64,000 nucleotides of DNA. Source: Morinoia aosen (taxonomy: Eukaryota > Arthropoda > Malacostraca > Amphipoda > Talitridae). A program made the position numbers and the translations under genes. Where the stretch lies: positions 67,723,436 to 67,787,435 of the forward strand of contig CM059564.1 in assembly GCA_030386875.1 (NCBI GenBank), given 5' to 3'. Shown piece after piece: positions 14,201-26,800 of the stretch (positions within the stretch are counted from its first letter, which is position 1; each line of letters begins with the position of its first letter). The notes below the pieces were generated by a model, which saw nothing but the letters and a program-made list of their open reading frames with translations, ran no database searches and was not told the DNA's origin.

Positions 14201-14833
14201 ATTTCAACAGATTTGTTACAGAAAGATTTTACATATTAGTTCTGCACGTCTAAAAACGTTTCTACAAATTAACACTGACAGCCGGCACATTTTCTATGAC
14301 AGGCTTTTGGGATCTTCAATGAATTATTTACTTCTCCAGAACCGTTGAATTATTTGCAACACACAAAAAATACTCGCTAGCTTTAAAATGTTGTCTCGTT
14401 TTTTTTCGACAGCCGCCAATTACTTCACGAGACCTCGCAGCTGCCCTGTCGTGACCCGCACGCCTGGAGGTTAGTTGTGTGCACTTGTGTGTTGTGTGCG
14501 CGTGTGTGTTTTGTGCACGTGTGTGTGTTTTGTGCACGTGTGTGTTTTGTGCACGTGTGTGTGTTTTGTGCACGTGTGTGTTTTGTGCACGGGTGTGTGT
14601 TGTGTGCACGGGTGTGTGTTGTGTGCACTTGTGTTGTGTGCACTTGTGTGTTGGGTGCGCGTGTGTTGTGTGAGCGTGTGTGTTGTGTGCGCGTGTGTGT
14701 GTGTTGTGTGCGCGTGTGTGTGTGTTGTGTGCGCGTGTGTGTGTGTTGTGTGCGCGTGTGTGTGTGTTGTGTGCGCGTGTGTGTTGTGTGCGCGTGTGTG
14801 TGTGTTGTGTGCGCGTGTGTGTGTGTTGTGTGC

Positions 14834-14874
<41 letters not shown>

Positions 14875-17800
14875 GTGTGTGTGTGTGTGTGTGTGTGTTG
14901 TGTGCGCGTGCGTGTGTGTTGTGTGCGCGTGCGTGTGTGTTGTGTGCACGTGCATGTGTGTTGTGTGTGCACGTGCGTGTGTGTTGTGTGCACGTGCGTG
15001 CGTGTGTGTTGTGTGCACGTGCGTGCGTGTGTGTTGTGTGCACGTGCGTGCGTGTGTGTTGTGTGCACGTGCGTGCGTGCGTGTTGTGTGCACGTGCGTG
15101 CGTGTTGTGTGCACGTGCGTGCGTGCGTGTTGTGTGCACGTGCGTGCGTGCGTGTTGTGTGCACGTGCGTGCGTGTGTGTTGTGTGCACGTGCGTGCGTG
15201 TGTGTTGCGTGCACGTGCTTGCGTGTGTGTTGTGTGCACGTGCGTGTGTGTTGTGTGCACGTGCGTGCGTGTGTGTTGTGTGCACGTGCGTGCGTGTGTG
15301 TTGTGTGCACGTGCGTGCGTGTGTGTTGTGTGCACGTGCGTGCGTGTGTGTTGTGTGCACGTGCGTGTGTGTTGTGTGCACGTGCGTGTGTGTGTTGTGT
15401 GCACGTGCGTGTGTGTTGTGTGCACGTGCGTGTGTGTTGTGTGCACGTGCGTGTGTGTTGTGTGCACGTGCGTGCGTGTGTGTTGTGTGCACGTGCGTGC
15501 GTGTGTGTTGTGTGCACGTGCGTGCGTGTGTGTTGTGTGCACGTGCGTGCGTGTGTGTTGTGTGCACGTGCGTGCGTGTGTGTTGTGTGCACGTGCGTGC
15601 GTGTGTGTTGTGTGCACGTGCGTGTGTGTGTGTTGTGTGCACGTGCGTGTGTTGAATGCGCGGGCACGCCGCTACCCCCCCAGCATCCACAGGACGAGGT
15701 TGTCTGCCCCGCACCACGAGCTGCCCCAACACCCCGACAAGTACGTGGCGTTAGAGTACTCAGACAATCGAGTTTTCTATAGAGGACTAGGAACTGCAGC
15801 CTGCACCTGTTTACTTATCGTGAACATTTTTTATGCCACTCGTTAGCAAAGTTATCTTATCTTTTGGGAATAGAGGTACACGCGGAGACTTCTATGCGTC
15901 AATTGTAACGGTATCTGTTTTTAGAGGGGTAAAAGCGTTGAAATTTCTTTTCGAGCATTGCGAGAACCCTAATCTGGGCATTTTATGTAAAGTGCCTCGG
16001 AAGCCTTCGTGCTGAATTTCATGAAGCTTTGTTTGGCTTCGCTTTGAGGTTAGTAATTGTTTGTTTGTATCATATCCGAACAGGTCAGAAGTTCTCTTTT
16101 GGTTTGTGGTCGACCTACTCTATATATATATATATATATATATGAGGAATTTCGGCTGCGCAGTGAAGAAGACTGAAAAAATTGTTTTCTGCGGATCGTT
16201 TGAACTCGACTCTAGAGTGATGTCGAAAAACATAAAACTTAATCAGAGAGGTTACCGCACGCGTAGCTGTCTCCGTTTTTTGTCTTTAAATAATTTAATT
16301 GGTTTCTTGTGTGGAGAATCCTCGTAAATTAGTTTAAAACGAATAAACTCAAGATGTCAAGGATGTATATTACAATGTAAGCCACATTTAAGCAACTACA
16401 AACGAACACTTAACAGCAGTGGACTCTACGAATACAATTCAAGATAAATTTATGAATAAACGCGAATAAGTGATTTTATCGAATATATATTATGTGGGTA
16501 ACGTACCTACTAAATTAACGAATGGCGGCCAGGGCAGTCGCGGTGGCTGCACCGCTGCAGCAAAGCGTAAGTGAATTGAAATTTGCGGCTCCTGCGTGAA
16601 TCCGCAATGCCTGGCGCCAGAGGCCTCGGGCTGGCCTCGTGTCCTGCTGAGGACCATCGAGACCCTCCCCCCCCCCCCCCCCCAGGGGGCTGCAAGAACC
16701 TCAAACGAACTTTTGCAACTGTAAGGTACAAGTAGGTTCCAGCGGATAGAGTGGAAGTGAAAGTAACAACGCCGTCGGTACACGAAGCGTAGAATAAAAC
16801 CCGGCGTCCTCTACGGTCCCCGGATCCACTGCCTCACCCAAGGCTACTGGAGCGTAAAGTTACAGATGCTGGAGCAAGTATAGGAACTTCATTCAAACGA
16901 GTGAGAGAAATTGAACCTTTTTTATGGTTCAATAAATGTAACGTAATGAGAAGACCAGTCAAAACCATAACCCTAACATTAACCTAGTTAAGTGTAATGA
17001 TCGCTTGCAGAGTTCACTAGGTCGAACTAAGAAGTTCAGAGAAGGGATATGCTCCTACTGAGCATAAGCAGTTCAGTAATTAGGTTCAGGTATATTTATA
17101 TATATATAGGTGCTTTAACGGAATTACTCGGATACGATCGAATGGCAGACGGTAAGCCGTCTACAAGCCAGTCTCCGGGTAATGAAATTAGTAAAGGGAT
17201 GAAAAGGAATTTAGTCCTGTCAGCTCGCCCTAGCCAAGCTGACCAGAACTTAGTCAAAAGGTTTTAAGCAGCTTCAAAAGCTCACACACATTCACCCAGT
17301 TATAGTAAGAAATAGGTTGATTTAACAAGGTAAAAGGTAATAAGATAAGCTGGTAAGAGAATAAGTAGGTAAGGAAGTAATTAATAGGTGAGAGAGAAGG
17401 CAAACAGTGTGATCGGGTGAGTGGTCAAAAGGTACGCATCTCAAAGCGCCCGTACGCCAGCTGTCAATTGAGCTTAAGAATTAGGGGCCGCAGCACCAAA
17501 ACTCAAGCTTCGCCCAAAATTCTTCCGGGGTTAAGTTTCTTGCAATCAAATCTGCGCGATTTGGTTCACAAGGCACGTATCTGAAAGAACAAGGAATAGT
17601 AATTCTATCAATTGATCCTGCACAGAGCATGGTGATATTCATATTCTTGACTCTATTTCTTACGAATAGGTTGCGAACTTTGATTTCGCCATTCAACACC
17701 CACGACAGTGCCACGTGCGTATCGTTAGCAATTATCGAATTCTTCACAGCGGCCGTTTCTAATCCATCAATACAAATACCGGCACACTTCAACTCAAGAA

Positions 17801-20800
17801 AAATATCATCAATAATACTAATATATACAGGCAAAGTTATAATCTTCAATGGGGTAAATTTCGTTTTTGCAAAATAAAAGTGCAGGGTTGAATATCCCTT
17901 TTGATGAAATATAATAGCAAAATATATAATTTAACTTTGAGTCATCGGCAAAAAGTATAAGATGAACTTCATAATTAGGTTTAAAAGTTCTTCTCTTGAA
18001 CCTCACGCTACTCAGCTGGTCCAGATCTTCCTCGCCATTATTCCCCAAAATTAAACAATTCATGCGGCAGGTCATCGTCCCACTCCAAATTGGACTTCCA
18101 CACTTCCCTCAATGAACCCTTCCCTTTAATCGTGACCGGCGCAACCGGCCGATGTGGATCAAAACACAGCGCTAATTTCGCCAAAACCCTCTCGTAACAG
18201 GCTGGTTATCACCGCCTACATTCGAAGTTTACGTTGAACTGGTCGGATATTTTGTCATACTGATTACAGAAAACTTTCTCATACTGTTCAGCGTGCTTCA
18301 CCCTTACTCCATCAGAGTAAAAAATTTCTCTCAGATCATCTTTATTACAGCCCCTCAGGGGGATACAACTATTGTGTCTATGGGAATTAGCGCTCCCAGG
18401 GGACTATGTAAGGGCCTGAGCTAAAGGTTAGGTAGGCTTTCTTTTTTGTTGAAATAGAATAGGTTTTGTTTTGTTATGGACCATCTTTTTTCGGTTCACT
18501 GATGTCCAGTTTTTCAGCACCTACTACTTTCTTATTCTACTTTTTCTTGTTTCATGACCTTCTTTCTTAGCTTTGTTTCTGTGCCCTTTCTGCATAGATT
18601 CCACGTTTCTTTAACTCCATACTAAATGGTGCCTTCTTCCTCCCTCTCTTTGGATAGCCTTTGTTGCGGATAGGGAGGCTTAAACTAACTAATAATATAA
18701 TCTAATCTAATCTAATCTAATCTTCATTATTACATGTCCAGGATCGCAAGGTAAACCCAGCACCCGATATACGGGGTTATGCATTTATACACAGACTTTC
18801 CAATTTCTCTCCATCTGAATCACTGATATACAAATTGCCCACGTACACATACTTCAACAGAAATTTGCTACAAAAATCTTGCGAGTAATATTTAATGTGT
18901 CTTAGAATTACGTGAGACGGCACAAGCTGGAAATAAATCCAGACACCAAAGTAGTATACCTGAAAACACACAATTCTCCCTCGCTCACCCACAGGATACA
19001 AAACTTGTTCTGGTCGTCGTCTGCTTGACTAGCAGAAATGTCGTCTGGATATCAGCCATGCAGCACTACTGTAAATAGTCCTCTTGCCTAAAAGCGATCA
19101 ATAACTTGAACCGATTGTTAGTCAGGTCAACACCTGAAAATGCAGCTAGATTCAACGACCGTCCTTTTCTGGTTTTAGAACTACAATTTAACACAGGTCT
19201 GACTTTCGTGGTACAAGTGGGCTTTTCTTAAGTACTTTACGATGAAGACGGTAAATTCTCAGATCACTCGAGTACAACGGTATCTCCCCAATAATTCCCT
19301 CGTGCAACAGCTGTTTCAATACTCCGTTATCAGCATCATACAATCCTTTAACAATCAATCCTTCCACTATCCGGTTACGCACCGCCCTCGCCACGGAAAA
19401 ATTGCTACTTACACGATTGATATTCTCCTACCAGATGGGATTTACGTGATACTGCTCATCTTTCAGTTCAATTTCAGAATCAAACTTGCTCAAAATCTTC
19501 TCATCCAGGATATTTATTCGTTCCTCAATAACACCAATAGTTTCTAAGTGGTAACAGTTTTCAATCTTCCCTCAAACATTGCTACTCGCTACAGTATAGT
19601 GTTCATTGGATCTAGGTGACAATTTTTCGGCTCAAACACAAAATTCACTGCTGCCCCACAATCTAGTTTCCTATTTCGCAACTCGTGGTGCATCTGCACG
19701 GGACAAAAAATGTTCAATGTTTCCAAATGGAACAAGTTTATCCGGCCACAAAAATGCGGCTCCATTCATACAAGATACAATTTTGATATTATTTTGGTAC
19801 TGAATAATATCTACACCGAGGATCTCGTCAAGCTTTATCTCCTCTGAAGCCAGCCGCTCTACAAAGGAGATATCAGCCAACGTACGACAACCCCTAATAT
19901 TCGCGATATTTTTACCCAAGGAATGCACGTCAAACTTGATCTTTGGAGCTGAATGCCTGCAGAGGCTAAGAGTCATTCAACAACCCCAATGAAGAACTCA
20001 CCCCGGTGAAGTCTCTGAAGCCCATTTGCAAGACGGGAGTTCACCGCCTACCCGTTGTGTTTTAGTCCCCCGGGAATTCCGAGTTTGTCTACTACACTGG
20101 CAGAAATGTATGATCTCTGAGACCCGGTGTCAAATAGCAATTTCGCCGCAGTAACGCGGTGTCCCCTATTATATAACAGGCATCGTAACAATGGGCAACA
20201 GGTAAGAAGACGCTTCTTCAGCTGCAGAGTTAAAGCAAAAATTAGGATACCTTCTGAGATTTGCAGCTCCTACACAGGGCAGAGTTCATGGCGACTTCAT
20301 TTAGAATCAGCACGCGCTGCGGCAATGAACAAGCACACATGCGGTCTAGCCATTATAATTCATAAAAGGATTTCGTAACATTTATAGCCTAATATTGAGT
20401 ATATTTATCATTTCAGTACTCTACATTCTACAACCCACCTTCGGCAACCTGCACCACAACGTCTTGACTCGCGCCTACGACAGCCATCCCTTCTTACGTG
20501 AGCTGTGCAACAGACATTCCTTGATAGTTTTTGATATCCAGTGATGAAATACACGCCATAGGTACAAGACTCGTAGTTATACATTAATTTTTCTTATAAA
20601 TTAATGAAAATGAAATTTTTACTGAAGCATGTGCAAACTACAGCACATCATAAGCTACGGTTTTTTACAACACGTTTGGGATTAACTGGAGCGCGTCAAT
20701 AATACGATGGATAGTCAAAAGTTTATAAACTGAAAAACCACTTCATTTGGTAACATTTCAGCACTTAAATGAACGTGAATAGTGTTTCGTCGAGTTGATT

Positions 20801-23800
20801 CAAAAAAATCTTGTTCGGTAGCAGTTCGTGACCAAGGACTCCTATTTTAAACTAATATTGCCCTTTAATCAAACGTTTCGTTTTAGATGCGTCACCAAGG
20901 AAGCGCCGCATGATTGACCCTCTCGAACTGGGAGAACAGGAAGGTGACTGTAAGTTTATTCTCTTGCTTGGATAGTCACTTGAAATGTTTGATTCCTGCA
21001 CTCTAGTCAGTGTGAGATTACATTCTGTATTCAAAACGGATGCAACATGATCGCAATGGTCTGATCCTATTACTATTTCTGGCTTCTTCTACTATGATTG
21101 AGTTATTCCAATGTTTCTTTTGAACGTATAGGACAGAGTGTTGTTCAAAGGCCGCGTACGCCCAAAAGCTTTGATCTACTCTGGCGAAATAGTATGAAAA
21201 AAAATATCAATGAAGATTATCCCAATTGGGTAAATTTGGAAACCTAAAAGTAGAAACTTCCCATTGTTTTACGAAAAGAGCGGAAATGATATTATGGGTC
21301 AACGTACATTTATTTTACAGCCGACGAGTCCGTTTCACTTCACGGGCGACGAAAGAAAATAACGGTAAATGATATCGTCGTCCGAGGGAAAACAGCTGCA
21401 ACTGTTATTTCTGACCAAGTGGTAAACGAGATCGGACAAACTGATGATCTTCAATCGAAAAACGATGATGAAGGCCCGAGGGAAGAGACGAAGGAAAAAA
21501 AGGAAATCGCCCCCAAAAGTAGGTGCTGTTTTCATTTGTTTCTCAATTGCTAGAGAAGAATAACGGTAGCAAATCTTCCCAATCTTTACAGAAGTGTAAA
21601 TGAAACAATATTGCTAACCTGACAATATTGCTAACCTGACAATATTGCTAACCTGACAATATTGCTAACCTGACAATATTGATAACCTGACAATATTGAT
21701 AACCTGACAATATTGATAACCTGACAATATTGATAACCTGACAATATTGATAACCTGACAATATTGATAACCTGACAATATTGATAACCTGACAATATTG
21801 ATAACCTGACAATATTGATAACCTGACAATATTGATAACCTGACAATATTGATAACCTGACAATATTGCTAATGTCCCGAAATACTACTCTCATAAAAGA
21901 TTTTTGGGAATTATTAAGATTTTTGGGAATTATTAAGATTTTTGGGAAATTTTAAGAAATATTCTCTGGAAAATACTTCACTTTAGGAAATGTCTAAAAA
22001 CCGTTATCACTGTTATTCTCGAGCGTGAGAACGTGAACCAAAGTTTACCCGTGTGTGAAAGGACAATTCTTCACAGTTCGGTCGGAAAAACAAGCGGCGA
22101 TTGTTTGGGGTAGAGGTAGGTGTGTTAGATTTCACGGCCTCAAGTGCGGCTAGCGCAGGCATAGAGAACGACGCACACACGAACACACGCACGATACAAG
22201 CGCACCCAAGCCGAGGCTTCGCAGGGCAAGGAGGCGGACGTGACGTATGAACACAGGCCCGCACAACCGGAGCCAATCACCGCTCGCCAAAGCTATGACG
22301 CAAGAAGGTGTGTCTGAGCACACACCAATGGGAGACCCAGACGTGAGAACAAACAAGTATCCCGCCAATCAGGATGCAGATACGGCCTCTGTAGAATAGA
22401 AGCTTCGAGACTGATCTCGAAACAAGGAAGCGAAACGTATATAAGGAGGGTAGATTAAGCCTCAGGAGGGATTTTTTTTGGGAACGCACGTGAGATACTG
22501 CGTACGACATCTGAGGGTAGACCACACCGCAGGTCGGCCTCGCCGGCTGGCCTTCTTCTACCAAACTGCAATTTGAAAGTACAAGAAACTATAAACCAGC
22601 CTCGCATCGGTAATCGTCATGAATAAACAACGTCGGAGTCTGCAACGATAACTCAAGTCGTGAGTACTGCACGGTCGAGCGCCTGGTACTCGGAGCATCT
22701 GAGATCTTAAGCGCCGGTCTACGACTGCGATGGAGCACGTAATCAGGAGACACGGAAGTACCACCGACATCAAATTCCGCTTGTTACGCAACAACGTCGG
22801 AGTCTGCAACGATAACACGAGTCGCGAGTCCTGCACGGGCGAGCGCCTGGTACTCGGAGCATCTGAGATCTTGAGCGCCGGTATACGACTACGATGGAGC
22901 AGCCGTGACAAGTGAGCCTGATGGCGGTTAATCTTCAAAAGTGGCGGAAAGAAATGTAGGGTGGTGCCGGAAAATCACCGCCGAAGAGTTAAATGTGTAT
23001 TATTGAGAAGTTTGGAAAGAGTGATCCACAGTTAAATTAGAGTGCAAAGTAGTTCACGGAATGCGGCATTCAAAGCGGCGCGCAATGTACAAATATGGAT
23101 TTGTGTTTCCTACTGTGGTGGTGTGCTCTTGGCAAGGAGGATGTGTTTCGGTCACAAAGCAAGAGTTAGAGGGTACGTGACCCGAAGCGTTTATTAAAAT
23201 TTGAACAACTTGTGGTAAGCAAAGTTCTTTGATTTTATATTGCATTATTCCAAATGTTTCGTGTTCATGCTAGCCCATTCACCGACTATGGTTCCTGATT
23301 TTATGCACAGTGCGGAAAGTTATTTTGCCGTAATCCTGTAATTGTTGTGCTAGCGTTCATTGTAACAAGGAGAGTAGATTTCTCGTTCTTTGTGTGGCTC
23401 ATTACGTCGCTCATGTTAACGCGTTCATCTTGTGCTCATGTTGGCCCAGTCATGCCGCCACGAAGCGTGCGCAAAGCACGATTTATGGCAGTCATTGGCC
23501 TAGACAGCCAAGGTGTGGTTTCCTCATTGTGTCGTGTGGGATTGCCATGTCGTTAAATTCATGCGCATGTTGCTATAACATTTCCCTGAGCTTTAATCAT
23601 TGCATTGAAATACTATGTGTGTCATATTCAAATCCACGTGTTTCCTAATAAATTCATTTAAATCTTCAATCCTTTTATTCTCCATGTCTGGTATGCAGGT
23701 GTACGCAAGCATGAAGGACAATATTATAAAATGTGTAAGGGGGTTGGAATTCCCTCAGCGTATGGAAAGGGGGTCCTAAACCCACCCCCCTTCTCTGTAT

Positions 23801-26800
23801 CGCGACACTAACCTGACAATATTGCTAACCTGACAATATTGCTAACCTGACAATATTGCTAACCTGACAATATTGCTAACCTGACAATATTGCTAACTTG
23901 ACAATATTGCTAACTTGACAATATTGCTAACTTGACAATATTGCTAACTTGACAATACTGCTAACTTGACAATATTGCTAACCTGACAATATTGCTAACC
24001 TGACAATATTGCTAACCTGACAATATTGCTAACCTGACAATATTGCTAACCTGACAATATTGCTAACCTGACAATATGGCTAACCTGACAATATGGCTAA
24101 CCTGACAATATTGCTAACCTGACAATATTGCTAACCTGACAATATTGCTAACCTGAAAATATTGCTAACCTGACAATATTGCTAACCTGACAATATTGCT
24201 AACCTGACAATATTGCTAACCTGACACTATTGCTAACCTGACACTATTGCTAACCTGACACTATTGCTAACCTGACACTATTGCTAACCTGACACTATTG
24301 CTAACCTGACACTATTGCTAACCTGACACTATTGCTAACCTGACACTATTGCTAACCTGACACTATTGCTAACCTGACACTATTGCTAACCTGACACTAT
24401 TGCTAACCTGACACTATTGCTAACCTGACACTATTGCTAACCTGACACTATTGCTAACCTGACACTATTGCTAACCTGACACTATTGCTAACCTGACACT
24501 ATTGCTAACCTGACACTATTGCTAACCTGACACTATTGCTAACCTGACACTATTGCTAACCTGACACTATTGCTAACCTGACACTATTGCTAACCTGACT
24601 ATATTGCTAACCTGACTATACTGCTAACCTGACTATACTGCTAACCTGACTATACTGCTAACCTGACTATACTGCTAACCTGACTATACTGCTAACCTGA
24701 CTATACTGCTAACCTGACTATATTGCTAACCTGACTATATTGCTAACCTGACTATATTGCTAACCTGACTATATTGCTAACCTGACTATATTGCTAACCT
24801 GACTATATTGCTAACCTGACTGTATTGCTAACCTGACTGTATTGCTAACCTGACTATATTGCTAACCTGACTATATTGCTAACCTGACTATATTGCTAAC
24901 CTGACTATATTGCTAACCTGACTATATTGCTAACCTGACTATATTGCTAACCTGACTATATTGCTAACCTGACTATATTGCTAACCTGACTATATTGCTA
25001 ACCTGGCAATATTGCTAACCTGTCAATATTGCTAACCTGTCAATATTGCTAACCTGGCAATATTGCTAACCTGGCAGTATTGCTAACCTGGCAGTATTGC
25101 TAACCTGGCAATATTGCTAACCTGGCAATATTGCTAACCTGGCAATATTGCTAACCTGGCAATATTGCTAACCTGGCAATATTGCTAACCTGGCAATATT
25201 GCTAACCTGGCAATATTGCTAACCTGGCAATATTGCTAACCTGGCAATATTGCTAACCTGGCAATATTGCTAACCTGGCAATATTGCTAACCTGGCAATA
25301 TTGCTAACCTGGCAATATTGCTAACCTGGCAATATTGCTAACCTGGCAATATTGCTAACCTGGCAATATTGCTAACCTGGCAATATTGCTAACCTGGCAA
25401 TATTGCTAACCTGGCAATATTGCTAACCTGGCAATATTGCTAACCTGGCAATATTGCTAACCTGGCAATATTGCTAACCTGGCAATATTGCTAACCTGGC
25501 AATATTGCTAACCTGGCAATATTGCTAACCTGGCAATATTGCTAACCTGGCAATATTGCTAACCTGGCAATATTGCTAACCTGGCAATATTGCTAACCTG
25601 GCAATATTGCTAACCTGACAATATTGCTAACCTGACAATATTGCTAACCTGACAATATTGCTAACCTGACAATATTGCTAACCTGACAATATTGCTAACC
25701 TGACAATATTGCTAACCTGACAATATTGCTAACCTGACAATATTGCTAACCTGACAATATTGCTAACCTGACAATATTGCTAACCTGACAATATTGCTAA
25801 CCTGACAATATTGCTAACCTGACAATATTGCTAACCTGACAATATTGCTAACCTGACAATATTGCTAACCTGACAATATTGCTAACCTGACATCATGCAC
25901 GTGCAAAATTTCCGTATGCTTCCTAACTAGATTTGTATGCCCATAGTCCGTAGCTAACAAGGCAGTGTTGAAACGGTAAAAGTGCACGTGAAGTATTTTG
26001 TGAATGTTAGATAGAGATATTTATCAATATAGGAGATGATGCCCCATTTTTCAGTGATGCTTCATTGGGCGAAGTCAGAGCGACGAATATTTAAAGTTGT
26101 TGAAGTAGACGCGAGGTAACTCGTTTTCCCCTTTCTAGACAAAACTGAAGTATATTGATGAAGCTGTGCATCAAAGATATTTTAAGGTACACAAGTTTTA
26201 CAAGTGAATTAGAAGGGAAATAACTGGTAATAAAACAAAGAAAATACTCCCTACGGCTACAGAAAGTCAACACAAGTCTCTTTTTGACCAATTTAAGCGT
26301 AACCTTGTTTACAAATTTTCATCATCTTTTAAATAATCATGTTTTAGGTTTTCTTTACCAAAACTTATGATCTTTTTACTTCAAAGAATGCCAAGGAATA
26401 TTCATGAAAATTGAAAATAGTTCTGAAGGTTTTCTGGCACTTCGGATTGATTTATATTCTCCAACTCCCGCTGTAGGAACGATTGGGTGTATTGAAGGTA
26501 ATACTCTTAAACGCATTCTATCTATTGACAACATTAAAGAAGGTGCATTAGGGAGCTGTACATCAGCAACCATTGGGCATGTGTCTGGCGCTTCAAAACA
26601 TTCTGAATTATTCTCTGTGACCTGAAGCCGCCCATGGCACTCGTGCGTGTAAATACGTTGGTAGATAATTAGATAAGTCTTAAATGCTGTTTTCATCTTT
26701 TGCTACTTGTGCCCGAATAGTCTCCTAGACTAACAACGGGCTTGAAATCTTGTTGTTTATTCCCCTCAGGGGGATACAACTATTGTATCTATGGGAATTA

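Noticed and set aside
14328-15846. Very long open frames (up to about 435 codons) on both strands, rich in His/Thr or Cys/Val
   Set aside because: They are translations of the GT/GC microsatellite; all frames are open because the repeat contains no stop codons.
16511-16566. ATG-led GC-rich segment [15 protein letters not shown] before gtaagt
   Set aside because: It would leave in phase 0, incompatible with any nearby exon, and the GC-rich patch is open on several frames.
23812-25891. Regular short repeats that might suggest a CRISPR array
   Set aside because: Units are contiguous 17-bp tandem copies without spacers, in an animal-like intron; this is a minisatellite.
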